A DNA stretch of 64,000 nucleotides, from contig CAMIKG010000007.1 of the NCBI GenBank assembly GCA_946221915.1, forward strand, positions 1 to 64,000, in the 5' to 3' direction. How positions within the stretch are numbered: position 1 is the stretch's first letter; each line of letters begins with the position of its first letter. Shown here one piece after another: positions 7,388 through 15,470 of this stretch. The stretch is from an uncultured Erwinia sp. Its GTDB lineage: Bacteria; Pseudomonadota; Gammaproteobacteria; Enterobacterales; Enterobacteriaceae. Under the pieces are notes generated by a model. The model did not search any database and was not told the DNA's origin. It saw nothing but the letters and a program-made list of their open reading frames with translations. Both the position numbers and the translations under genes were made by a program.

Positions 7388-7405
7388 TTGGCATAAGGGT
7401 TGCTG
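7388..7405 (+). promoter_or_regulatory. Sigma-54 promoter of yeaGH
   Basis: TTGGCATAAGGGTTGCTG carries the invariant GG (7390-7391) and GC (7402-7403) with exactly ten bases between them, matching the consensus TGGCA-N7-TTGC. Transcription would start near 7415, about 78 bases before the yeaG ATG. E. coli yeaG is induced by nitrogen starvation through NtrC and sigma-54, which agrees. I found no convincing NtrC site upstream. The remainder of the gap 7051-7492 holds no gene. Confidence 0.85.
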
Positions 7406-7492
7406 TACTCAATAGAGAATATCTTCCGGGAGCAGCCAGATCTTTTTTAAGCTCCTATTACCTGTGCTAAAAACGAAAGGACGGGCATCGCT

Positions 7493-9427
7493 ATGAATAT
7501 ATTCGATCACTATCGTCAGCGTTATGAAGCTGCCAAGGATGAAGAGTTTACACTGCAGGAATTCCTCGCCATCAGTAAGCAGGATCGCAGTGCATACGCC
7601 AACGCGGCGGAACGACTATTGATGGCCATTGGTGAGCCGGTGATGGTCGACACTGCCCTGGAGCCACGCCTTTCCCGCCTGTTTTCTAACCGTGTCGTGG
7701 CACGCTATCCGGCCTTTGAGGAGTTTTACGGTATGGAGGATGCGATTGAGCAAATCGTCTCCTACCTGAAACACGCCGCGCAAGGCCTCGAGGAGAAAAA
7801 ACAGATTCTGTATCTGCTGGGCCCGGTCGGCGGCGGTAAATCATCACTGGCTGAGCGCCTGAAATCGCTGATGCAGCGCGTTCCTATTTATGTGCTGAGC
7901 GCGGACGGTGAGCGCAGTCCGGTCAACGACCACCCGCTGTGCCTGTTCAATCCGCAGGAAGACGCCAATATTCTGGAAAAAGAGTACGGTATTCCACGGC
8001 GTTATCTGGGCACCATCATGTCGCCATGGGCGGCGAAACGCCTGCACGAGTTTGGCGGCGACATCACCCGCTTTAAAGTGGTGAAAGTGTGGCCGTCAAT
8101 TCTGCAACAGCTGGCCATCGCCAAAACTGAACCGGGTGATGAGAATAACCAGGACATCTCCGCACTGGTGGGGAAAGTGGATATCCGCAAACTGGAAAAC
8201 CACGCGCAGAACGATCCCGATGCTTACGGCTACTCTGGCGCCCTGTGCCGCGCCAACCAGGGCATCATGGAATTCGTTGAGATGTTCAAAGCGCCGATTA
8301 AGGTGCTGCATCCGCTGCTGACCGCCACTCAGGAAGGTAACTACAACGGTACAGAAGGCATCTCCGCCCTGCCGTTTAACGGCATTATTCTGGCGCACTC
8401 CAACGAATCAGAGTGGGTGCAGTTCCGTAACAACAAAAACAACGAAGCGTTCCTTGACCGTGTGTATATCGTCAAGGTGCCCTACTGCCTGCGTGTTTCC
8501 GAAGAGATCAAAATCTACGAGAAACTGCTCAACCACAGTGAACTGTCACACGCGCCATGCGCACCGGGCACGCTGGAAACCCTGGCGCGTTTCTCTATTC
8601 TGTCGCGCCTGAAAGAACCGGAAAACTCCAGTACCTATTCGAAAATGCGCGTCTATGACGGTGAAAGCCTGAAAGATACCGATCCGAAAGCGAAGTCCTA
8701 CCAGGAGTATCGCGATTATGCCGGTGTCGATGAAGGTATGAACGGTCTGTCGACACGTTTCGCGTTTAAGATCCTGTCACGGGTGTTCAACTTCGACCAT
8801 GTTGAAGTGGCGGCCAACCCGGTGCATCTGTTCTACGTGCTGGAACAGCAGATTGAACGTGAGCAGTTCCCGCAGGAACTGGCGGAGAAATATCTTGAAC
8901 ACCTGAAAGGCTATCTGATCCCTAAATATGCCGAATTTATTGGCAAAGAGATCCAGACGGCTTATCTCGAGTCCTATTCTGAGTACGGGCAGAATATTTT
9001 TGACCGATATGTGACCTATGCGGACTTCTGGATTCAGGATCAGGAGTACCGCGACCCGGATACCGGCCAGCTGTTTGACCGGGAATCCCTCAATGCGGAA
9101 CTGGAAAAAATTGAGAAGCCCGCCGGCATCAGTAATCCGAAAGACTTCCGTAATGAGATCGTCAACTTTGTGTTGCGTGCCCGGGCGCAAAATAGTGGCC
9201 GGAATCCAAACTGGACCAGTTACGAAAAACTGCGCACGGTTATTGAGAAGAAAATGTTCTCCAACACCGAAGAGCTGTTGCCGGTGATTTCGTTCAATGC
9301 CAAGACATCCACGGATGAACAGAAAAAACACGACGATTTCGTTGACCGGATGATGGAGAAAGGTTACACCCGTAAGCAGGTACGTCTGCTGTGCGAGTGG
9401 TACCTGCGGGTACGTAAATCGTCTTAA
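7493..9427 (+). CDS. yeaG: PrkA family serine protein kinase YeaG
   Basis: Serine/threonine protein kinase of the PrkA type, active in stationary phase and nitrogen starvation. 644 residues, identical in length to E. coli YeaG. An AAA-type N-terminal domain carries the P-loop GPVGGGKS at residues 110-117; the C-terminal kinase-like domain follows. ATG 7493 has AAAGGACG upstream. It is the first gene of yeaG-yeaH, 87 bases apart, driven by the sigma-54 promoter at 7388. In many bacteria prkA, yeaH and spoVR form one operon; here the spoVR homologue ycgB sits 9 kb away at 18296. Confidence 0.97.
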   Translation: MNIFDHYRQRYEAAKDEEFTLQEFLAISKQDRSAYANAAERLLMAIGEPVMVDTALEPRLSRLFSNRVVARYPAFEEFYGMEDAIEQIVSYLKHAAQGLEEKKQILYLLGPVGGGKSSLAERLKSLMQRVPIYVLSADGERSPVNDHPLCLFNPQEDANILEKEYGIPRRYLGTIMSPWAAKRLHEFGGDITRFKVVKVWPSILQQLAIAKTEPGDENNQDISALVGKVDIRKLENHAQNDPDAYGYSGALCRANQGIMEFVEMFKAPIKVLHPLLTATQEGNYNGTEGISALPFNGIILAHSNESEWVQFRNNKNNEAFLDRVYIVKVPYCLRVSEEIKIYEKLLNHSELSHAPCAPGTLETLARFSILSRLKEPENSSTYSKMRVYDGESLKDTDPKAKSYQEYRDYAGVDEGMNGLSTRFAFKILSRVFNFDHVEVAANPVHLFYVLEQQIEREQFPQELAEKYLEHLKGYLIPKYAEFIGKEIQTAYLESYSEYGQNIFDRYVTYADFWIQDQEYRDPDTGQLFDRESLNAELEKIEKPAGISNPKDFRNEIVNFVLRARAQNSGRNPNWTSYEKLRTVIEKKMFSNTEELLPVISFNAKTSTDEQKKHDDFVDRMMEKGYTRKQVRLLCEWYLRVRKSS

Positions 9428-9514
9428 GTTGACTGTGATGTAAGCCAAAACAGGTAAGGATACGAAATCGGAAAGGTCGGGTTCGCCCGGCCTGCTTGCA
9501 ATGTTGGGGGGACT

Positions 9515-10792
9515 ATGGCCTATTTTATCGATCGGCGGCTGAACGGTAAAAACAAGAGCGCGGTAAACCGCCAGCGCTTCCTGCGCCGTTACAAGTCGCA
9601 AATCAAGCAGTCGATCTCCGAGGCCATTAACAAGCGTTCGGTTACCGACGTGGAAAGTGGTGAATCCGTCTCCATTCCGGTGGACGATATCCATGAACCG
9701 ATTTTCCATCAGGGGCGCGGCGGCCATCGTCATCGCGTGCATCCAGGCAATGACCACTTCGTGCAGAACGATCGTGTCGAGCGGCCACAGGGCGGCGGCG
9801 GTTCTGGCAGTGGCCAGGGCAATGCCAGCCAGGATGGTGAAGGTCAGGATGAATTCGTCTTCCAGATTTCCAAGGATGAGTACCTCGATTTACTGTTCGA
9901 GGATCTTGCCCTGCCCAATCTGAAAAAAAACCAGCATCGCCAGCTGAACGAATACAAAACCCACCGCGCCGGTTACACCGCCAATGGTGTGCCAGCCAAT
10001 ATCAGCGTGGTGCGTTCACTGCAGAATTCACTGGCGCGCCGCACCGCGATGAGCGCGGGCAAACGGCGCATGCTGCATGAACTGGAAGAAGCACTGGAAG
10101 AAGTGAGCAAAGCCGAACCGGCACAGTTGCTGGAAGAGGAGCGGCTGCGCAAAGAGATTGCCGAATTGCGCGCACGTATTGCGCGGGTGCCATTTATTGA
10201 CACCTTTGACCTGCGTTATAAAAACTTTGAGAAACGCCCGGAACCGTCCAGCCAGGCGGTGATGTTCTGTCTGATGGACGTCTCGGGGTCAATGGATCAG
10301 GCCACCAAGGATATGGCGAAGCGTTTTTATATCCTGCTGTATCTGTTCCTGAGCCGCACCTACAAGAACGTGGACGTGGTGTATATTCGTCACCATACTC
10401 AGGCGAAAGAGGTCGATGAACAGGAGTTCTTCTACTCGCAGGAGACCGGCGGTACCATTGTCTCCAGCGCGCTAAAACTGATGGATGAGGTGGTGAAAGA
10501 GCGTTATGACCCGGCGCAGTGGAATATCTATGCGGCGCAGGCGTCAGATGGCGATAACTGGGCGGATGACTCACCGCTGTGCCATGAAATTCTGGCGAAG
10601 AATATTCTGCCGGTAGTGCGTTATTACAGCTATATCGAAATCACACGCCGTGCCCATCAGACGCTGTGGCGTGAATATGAACATCTGCAGGCCGCCTTTG
10701 ATAATTTCGCTATTCAGCACATTCGCGAGCCGGAAGATATCTATCCGGTGTTCAGGGAGCTGTTCCACAAACAGGCTGAAGAGAGTTATTAA
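9515..10792 (+). CDS. yeaH: UPF0229 family VWA-like protein YeaH
   Basis: Partner protein of the YeaG kinase, of unknown biochemical role. 425 residues (427 in E. coli). A charged N-terminal half includes a glycine-rich stretch near residues 95-112 (GGGGSGSGQG) and a long charged helical region near 180-225. The C-terminal half is a von Willebrand A-like domain whose metal site is DVSGSMD near residue 254. ATG 9515 has GGGGGG upstream. It is transcribed with yeaG. A stem-loop follows the stop. Confidence 0.94.
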   Translation: MAYFIDRRLNGKNKSAVNRQRFLRRYKSQIKQSISEAINKRSVTDVESGESVSIPVDDIHEPIFHQGRGGHRHRVHPGNDHFVQNDRVERPQGGGGSGSGQGNASQDGEGQDEFVFQISKDEYLDLLFEDLALPNLKKNQHRQLNEYKTHRAGYTANGVPANISVVRSLQNSLARRTAMSAGKRRMLHELEEALEEVSKAEPAQLLEEERLRKEIAELRARIARVPFIDTFDLRYKNFEKRPEPSSQAVMFCLMDVSGSMDQATKDMAKRFYILLYLFLSRTYKNVDVVYIRHHTQAKEVDEQEFFYSQETGGTIVSSALKLMDEVVKERYDPAQWNIYAAQASDGDNWADDSPLCHEILAKNILPVVRYYSYIEITRRAHQTLWREYEHLQAAFDNFAIQHIREPEDIYPVFRELFHKQAEESY

Positions 10793-10802
10793 CCCTGTTG
10801 CC

Positions 10803-10823
10803 AGCCAGACGTCATGTCTGGCT
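10803..10823 (+). terminator. Hairpin after yeaH
   Basis: AGCCAGAC / GTCTGGCT 8-bp stem with loop GTCAT, ten bases after the yeaH stop. The following sequence GTCTCATTTCC is only moderately T-rich, so efficiency is uncertain. The rest of the 245-base gap to nhaP2 shows no gene. Confidence 0.6.
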
Positions 10824-11037
10824 GTCTCATTTCCCCTGCAAGCGCGTCAATTCGCTAAATAACCCCCTAAAACTATCTGCTGTACCGCCTTTACCCGCTA
10901 AAGAAGTCTGGTATTTTGTACTGCGCATCGCATTTTCCTGGTGCAAAACATCGCATTATGAATAGCTTTTGACATTCATCGCCGCGTTTTACACACTGTA
11001 AATATACCCACCCTTTCAGACGTCAGGAGACCCGCCA

Positions 11038-12765
11038 TTGGACGCCAGCGCGATTTATAGTTTATTTATCATCGGTTCCGTGCTGGTCGCGTCGAGTATT
11101 CTGCTAAGTTCCTTTTCCTCGCGTCTTGGTATTCCCATTCTGGTTATCTTCCTTGTGCTCGGTATGCTGGCGGGCGTGGACGGTATTGGCGGCATTGCGT
11201 TTGATAACTATCCGGTGGCCTATCTGGTTTCGAACCTTGCACTGGCGATTATCCTGCTGGACGGCGGCGTGCGCACCCAGGCCAGCTCGTTTAAAGTGGC
11301 GCTTGGCCCGGCGCTTTCGCTGGCCACCGTCGGCGTGTTGATTACCGCCGGACTGACCGGCGTGATGGCCGCCTGGCTGTTTAAGCTCGATCTGATGCAG
11401 GGCTTTCTGATTGGCGCGATTATCGGTTCTACCGATGCCGCCGCAGTGTTTTCACTGCTCGGTGGCAAAGGCCTCAACGAGCGCGTCAACGCCACACTGG
11501 AGATTGAATCGGGCAGTAACGATCCGATGGCGGTGTTTCTCACCGTGACCCTGATTGAAATGATTGAGAAAGGACAACACGGTCTCGACTGGCTATTTGT
11601 AGTGCACTTCTTCCAGGAGTTTGGTCTTGGCATCGTGGCCGGACTTGGCGGCGGCTGGGCAATACTGCAGCTGATTAACCGTATTTCACTGGCTAACGGC
11701 CTCTATCCCCTGCTGGCGCTGAGCGGCGGCATTCTGGTGTTCGCACTCACCACTGCGCTGCATGGCAGCGGCATTCTGGCGGTATACCTGTGTGGTTTTG
11801 TGCTCGGCAACCGTCCCATCCGTAACCGCCACGGCATTCTGCAAACCTTCGACGGCATGGCCTGGCTAAGCCAGATTGGTATGTTCCTCGTGCTGGGGCT
11901 GCTGGTGACGCCATCGGATCTGTGGCATATCGCTGTCCCGGCGATGCTGCTGACGCTGTGGCTGATTCTGGTGGCGCGTCCGCTCTCCGTGCTGGTAGGC
12001 CTGCTGCCCTTCCGTGGCTTTAACATTCGTGAACGCTTTTTTATCAGCTGGGTCGGACTGCGTGGGGCAGTACCGATTATCCTGGCGGTATTCCCGATGA
12101 TGGCCGGACTGGACAATGCGACGCTGTTTTTTAATATCGCCTTCTTTGTGGTACTGGTCTCGCTGATGCTGCAGGGCACCTCACTGGGCTTTGCCGCCCG
12201 AAAAGCCCGCGTGATCGTTCCGCCTATGGGCGTGCCAATTAACCGCGTCGGGCTGGATATTCATCCGGAGAATCCGTGGGAGCAGTTTGTCTATCAGCTC
12301 AGCGCCGATAAGTGGTGTGTCGGCGCCGCGCTGCGTGACCTGCATATGCCGCGAGAAACGCGTATTGCCGCGCTGTTTCGTAAAAACCAGCTGTTGCACC
12401 CTACCGGCAATACCCGCCTGCAGGAGGGCGATGTGCTGTGCGTAATTGGCCGCGAACGCGACCTGCCTGCACTGGGTAAGTTGTTCAGCGAATCCCCGCC
12501 TGTCGCGCTGGATCAGCGCTTCTTTGGTGACTTTATTCTGGAAGCTGACGCCCGCCTGCGCGATGTTTCGCAGATCTATGGCCTGGAGCTGGATGCAGAT
12601 ATGGACGATCAGCAAACGCTGGGGCAGCTGATTCTCGATATGATCGGCGGCGCACCGGTGGTGGGTGACCAGATCGAATGGAAGGAACTGGTGTGGACCG
12701 TCGCCGAAAAAGAGGACAATCACGTGATTAAAATTGGCGTGCGCGTTCCGCAAGACAAGGAATAA
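11038..12765 (+). CDS. nhaP2: K+/H+ antiporter NhaP2 (CvrA)
   Basis: Inner membrane cation/proton antiporter of the CPA1 family, involved in potassium extrusion and volume regulation. 575 residues. About twelve hydrophobic segments fill the first 390 residues, with family motifs GSTDAAAVFSLLGGKG and ESGSNDPMAVFLT. The C-terminus is cytoplasmic and holds a TrkA-C-like domain (LQEGDVLCVIGRERDL). The start is TTG at 11038, with AGGAGA seven bases upstream and the family N-terminus MDASAIYSLF. The gene following it in E. coli, ldcA, is here 31 kb away. Confidence 0.95.
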   Translation: MDASAIYSLFIIGSVLVASSILLSSFSSRLGIPILVIFLVLGMLAGVDGIGGIAFDNYPVAYLVSNLALAIILLDGGVRTQASSFKVALGPALSLATVGVLITAGLTGVMAAWLFKLDLMQGFLIGAIIGSTDAAAVFSLLGGKGLNERVNATLEIESGSNDPMAVFLTVTLIEMIEKGQHGLDWLFVVHFFQEFGLGIVAGLGGGWAILQLINRISLANGLYPLLALSGGILVFALTTALHGSGILAVYLCGFVLGNRPIRNRHGILQTFDGMAWLSQIGMFLVLGLLVTPSDLWHIAVPAMLLTLWLILVARPLSVLVGLLPFRGFNIRERFFISWVGLRGAVPIILAVFPMMAGLDNATLFFNIAFFVVLVSLMLQGTSLGFAARKARVIVPPMGVPINRVGLDIHPENPWEQFVYQLSADKWCVGAALRDLHMPRETRIAALFRKNQLLHPTGNTRLQEGDVLCVIGRERDLPALGKLFSESPPVALDQRFFGDFILEADARLRDVSQIYGLELDADMDDQQTLGQLILDMIGGAPVVGDQIEWKELVWTVAEKEDNHVIKIGVRVPQDKE

Positions 12766-12842
12766 TCCGACTGCCAATCGCTCGATTTCCCGTCAGGAAA
12801 GACTACGCTTACTATTCACGTCTTTGCTGATGGGAGAAGATT

Positions 12843-13076
12843 ATGAGTCATGTACTCAAGATTGGGCGCTACGAGATTATCGATGCTGAAATGGATACTG
12901 ACAATCTGGATACCATCAGTATTCCCTGCAACACCAATCCGGGCCTGAGTTATCAGCTGGATGGCTGGGACGCCGATACCAGCGTACCCGCGTGGATCGA
13001 TGGCAACCCGATCGATCTGGATGTTGGCCACTATGATAAACAGCATGACCGCTGGGTGCTGAAAAAACCTGCATGA
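12843..13076 (+). CDS. Hypothetical small acidic protein, 77 aa
   Basis: Not recognised. 77 residues, acidic (many Asp), two cysteines at most, three to four tryptophans, no signal peptide or membrane segment. Readable pieces are NTNPGLSYQLDGWDAD and PIDLDVGHYDKQHDRW. It starts at ATG 12843 with GGGAGAAG upstream and ends 15 bases before a strong terminator. Clean ribosome site, ordinary codon use and own terminator argue for a real gene. It lies 77 bases after nhaP2 and could be cotranscribed or independent. Confidence 0.75.
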   Translation: MSHVLKIGRYEIIDAEMDTDNLDTISIPCNTNPGLSYQLDGWDADTSVPAWIDGNPIDLDVGHYDKQHDRWVLKKPA

Positions 13077-13091
13077 TAAGAGAATTCTCAT

Positions 13092-13119
13092 GCCGTGATT
13101 ATATCGCGGCTTTTTTTTC
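13092..13119 (+). terminator. Rho-independent terminator after the 77-aa gene
   Basis: GCCGTGA / TCGCGGC stem with one G-T pair, loop TTATA, followed by eight T. It closes the nhaP2 / 77-aa unit. Confidence 0.92.
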
Positions 13120-13427
13120 ACTATTATTTCTCAGGTAAAAAGTCAATGCACTGAATTCCAGGAATAATATTACCGCAGTTAAAAAATTAGACATTCGTCT
13201 ATTTCTTTTAAGACTATTACCCTATTAACTAATTCAGCTTTATCCTGCATACTGTTACTCGTTGTCGTCAGGAAAGTGAAATAAATCACAGGCTTCCGAA
13301 TTAACCATGACAATGCAAGTCGCTCAAAAATAACGCTTATCAGATTGATTAGTGACAATGATCATCCGGTTCCTGAAAGAGACAGGATTTCAGGATAGCC
13401 ATCACTCGCTATAAGAGAACCGCTATA
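13120..13427 (+). promoter_or_regulatory. AT-rich upstream region of the sugar transferase gene
   Basis: 308 bases, clearly richer in A and T than the surroundings, with no gene. TAAGACTATTACCC at 13209-13222 agrees with about ten of fourteen positions of the RcsAB box that controls capsule genes in enterobacteria. The match is too weak to claim binding. The long AT-rich leader is typical of regulated surface-polysaccharide genes. Confidence 0.3.
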
Positions 13428-14123
13428 ATGGAAGATTTAAAAGTCATAACCCAAAATCGTCAGACACGCGCGAGCTCATCAATTTCCGCGATCAGCCCGG
13501 TGCTGGCGCGACGTTCTTCACAGGCGCTGAAGCGTAGTTTCGATATCGTCGTGTCGGCTCTGCTGCTGACGTTCCTGGCGCCAGCCATACTGGTGTTATG
13601 GCGCATGGCCTCACGTGAGGGCGGCAAAGGGATTTATGGCCAGCAACGTGTCGGTAAAGGTGGCAAACTCTTTACCTGCTATAAATTACGCACTATGGTC
13701 ACGGATGCGGATGAACGTCTGCAACTGCTGCTGGCAACCAGCGAACAGGCGCGCCTGGACTGGGAAGATGACTTCCGTCTGGAGCAGGACCCGCGTGTCA
13801 CCGAGTTCGGCCAGTTCCTGCGCAGCACCAGCCTCGACAAGCTGCCGCAGCTGTGGAATGTATTGCGTGGCGATATGAGCCTCGTCGGTCCGCGTCCCAT
13901 TAAGGCGGTTGAGCTGGAACGTTACGCCAGCAAAGCAGGTTATTATACGCTGACCAAACCAGGTATTACCGGCTTATGGCAGGTTTGTGGACGCCGTGGC
14001 AACGACTACGCAACACGCGCTCATTATGACGCCCAATACGCCAGCAGCTGGAAGTTCTGGTCTGACAGCATGATTCTGTGCAAAACCGCCGGTGAATTAA
14101 TTCGCGGCAAAGACGTCCAGTAA
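13428..14123 (+). CDS. Stand-alone bacterial sugar transferase (polyprenyl-phosphate phosphoglycosyl transferase)
   Basis: Monotopic phosphoglycosyl transferase of the WbaP/WcaJ/AmsG type, which would load a sugar-1-phosphate on undecaprenyl phosphate to begin exopolysaccharide synthesis. 231 residues, containing only the catalytic domain. KRSFDIVVSALLLTFLAP (35-52) is the re-entrant membrane helix; YGQQRVGKGGKLFTCYKLRTM follows, then DPRVTEFGQFLR and GDMSLVGPRP (148-157). Odd point: the catalytic Asp-Glu dyad (SLDELPQ in the family) reads SLDKLPQ here, Asp137-Lys138. No other polysaccharide gene is nearby. It could be an accessory initiator for a distant cluster, or an inactive copy. Confidence 0.85.
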   Translation: MEDLKVITQNRQTRASSSISAISPVLARRSSQALKRSFDIVVSALLLTFLAPAILVLWRMASREGGKGIYGQQRVGKGGKLFTCYKLRTMVTDADERLQLLLATSEQARLDWEDDFRLEQDPRVTEFGQFLRSTSLDKLPQLWNVLRGDMSLVGPRPIKAVELERYASKAGYYTLTKPGITGLWQVCGRRGNDYATRAHYDAQYASSWKFWSDSMILCKTAGELIRGKDVQ

Positions 14124-14140
14124 ACTGTGTGTCACTACGC

Positions 14141-14179
14141 TGATGTTAATGCACGTTGAAGTAATGTGCATTAACATCA
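14141..14179. other. Perfect 14-bp inverted repeat
   Basis: TGATGTTAATGCAC and its exact complement GTGCATTAACATCA flank an 11-base spacer, 18 bases after the sugar transferase stop. No T-run follows on either strand. It may act as a transcript-end hairpin for the transferase or as an operator for the MFS gene at 14278. Confidence 0.6.
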
Positions 14180-14277
14180 CCGCCACAGCACCAAATACCA
14201 ACAACTTCCCCTTTTCTTTTCCATAAGTTACCTCTAACCTGTGCGCCCTGCTTGTTTACGGATGTCGCTCCCTGTTT

Positions 14278-15468
14278 ATGCAAAAATTCACGCTACTGTT
14301 ATTAAGCCTTGTTCTCCTGGCTCCGCTCGGTATTGATCTTTATCTGCCAACGCTGCCGCAAATTGCTGAAGGTCTGGCGACACCGATCAGCTATATTCAG
14401 ACGACTATCCCGCTGTTTTTATTGATAATGGGTCTGGGCCAGCTGGTTGCCGGACCACTGGTGGATAATTTTGGCCGCAAGCCGATCGCCCTGATAGGTC
14501 TTACGCTGTATATCGTCGGCAGTATCATTGCGGCGCTGGCGGTAAACTGGCCGATGTTTCTGCTGGCGCGTCTGGTACAGGGCACCGCCGTCTGCTGTAC
14601 CGCCGTGGTGGCGTTCAGCGGCGTGCGTGACCGCCTGAATGGTGAAGAGGCAGCACGCGCCTACGGTTTTCTTAATGGCGCGCTGAATATTGTGCCGGCA
14701 CTGGCGCCGATGCTGGGTGGTTTTCTTGCCGATGCCTTTGACTGGCGCGCGCCGTTCTGGTTCCTTGCCGCTTATGCTCTGCTGATTGGCATGCTGGTGG
14801 TACTGTTCCTGCCGGAAACCCGTCCAGCGGATACCCAGCCAGTGAAAGGTCTGCCGCTGCGCCAGTACTGGCAAATTCTGCGCCAGCCACGCTTTCTTGC
14901 CTTTGCGTTTGCCAATGCGGGTGCGCTCGGTATGGTGCTGACCTATGTCTCCCTCGCCCCCCAGGTACTGATGACCGAAGGAGAGCTGACGCCACTTCAA
15001 TTCTCTGTGGCTTTCGGCGCCAATGGCTTCTGGATTATGCTGGTTAGCGTGCTGGTGAATAAGATGATCCGCAAGGTGGGTCGTCCGGTTTGCCTGGCGA
15101 TCGGCAGCCTGGCAATGCTGGCTGGTGCCGCGATGCTGTATGGCGGCGTGGCGCTGTTGCCTGCGACGTGGCAGCTGCACTGGGCGATGTATATGCTGCC
15201 GGTGGGTGTTGCGGTGGCGGGTCTGGCCTTTACCGTTGGCCCTGCCACCAGCTATGCGCTGGAACCCTATAAACAGCAGGCGGGAGTGGCCTCTGCACTG
15301 GCGGGCTTTATTCAGATGGCGCTGGGATCGTCGGCAGGCTTGCTGATGATGGCGATACCGTTGAGTGAGAAAAGTGCGCTGGCACTGATGATGGTGGTCG
15401 GCGCGTTACTGTCGTTTATTGCCTGGCGTTGCAGTAAAACAGCGCGCGGCACCCTCACCGCGCTCTGA
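14278..15468 (+). CDS. MFS multidrug efflux transporter, DHA1 (CmlA/MdtL/Bcr-like)
   Basis: Proton-driven efflux pump with twelve predicted membrane helices, 396 residues. The signature of drug/H+ antiporter family 1 is visible: GIDLYLPTLPQIAEGL in helix 1, motif A-like GPLVDNFGRKPIALIG after helix 2, and ARLVQGTAVCCTAVV in helix 4. The substrate cannot be read from sequence; chloramphenicol-type and MdtL-type pumps are the nearest relatives. ATG 14278 gives the expected first helix but has no strong ribosome site. It ends two bases before the dadX stop codon (convergent). Together with the two genes before it, it is inserted between nhaP2 and dadX relative to E. coli. Confidence 0.85.
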   Translation: MQKFTLLLLSLVLLAPLGIDLYLPTLPQIAEGLATPISYIQTTIPLFLLIMGLGQLVAGPLVDNFGRKPIALIGLTLYIVGSIIAALAVNWPMFLLARLVQGTAVCCTAVVAFSGVRDRLNGEEAARAYGFLNGALNIVPALAPMLGGFLADAFDWRAPFWFLAAYALLIGMLVVLFLPETRPADTQPVKGLPLRQYWQILRQPRFLAFAFANAGALGMVLTYVSLAPQVLMTEGELTPLQFSVAFGANGFWIMLVSVLVNKMIRKVGRPVCLAIGSLAMLAGAAMLYGGVALLPATWQLHWAMYMLPVGVAVAGLAFTVGPATSYALEPYKQQAGVASALAGFIQMALGSSAGLLMMAIPLSEKSALALMMVVGALLSFIAWRCSKTARGTLTAL

Positions 15469-15470
15469 GT

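Noticed and set aside
8777..9757. 326-codon minus-strand frame across the yeaG 3' end and yeaH 5' end
   Set aside because: Spans two certain genes on the other strand, composition unlike a protein, no start signal.
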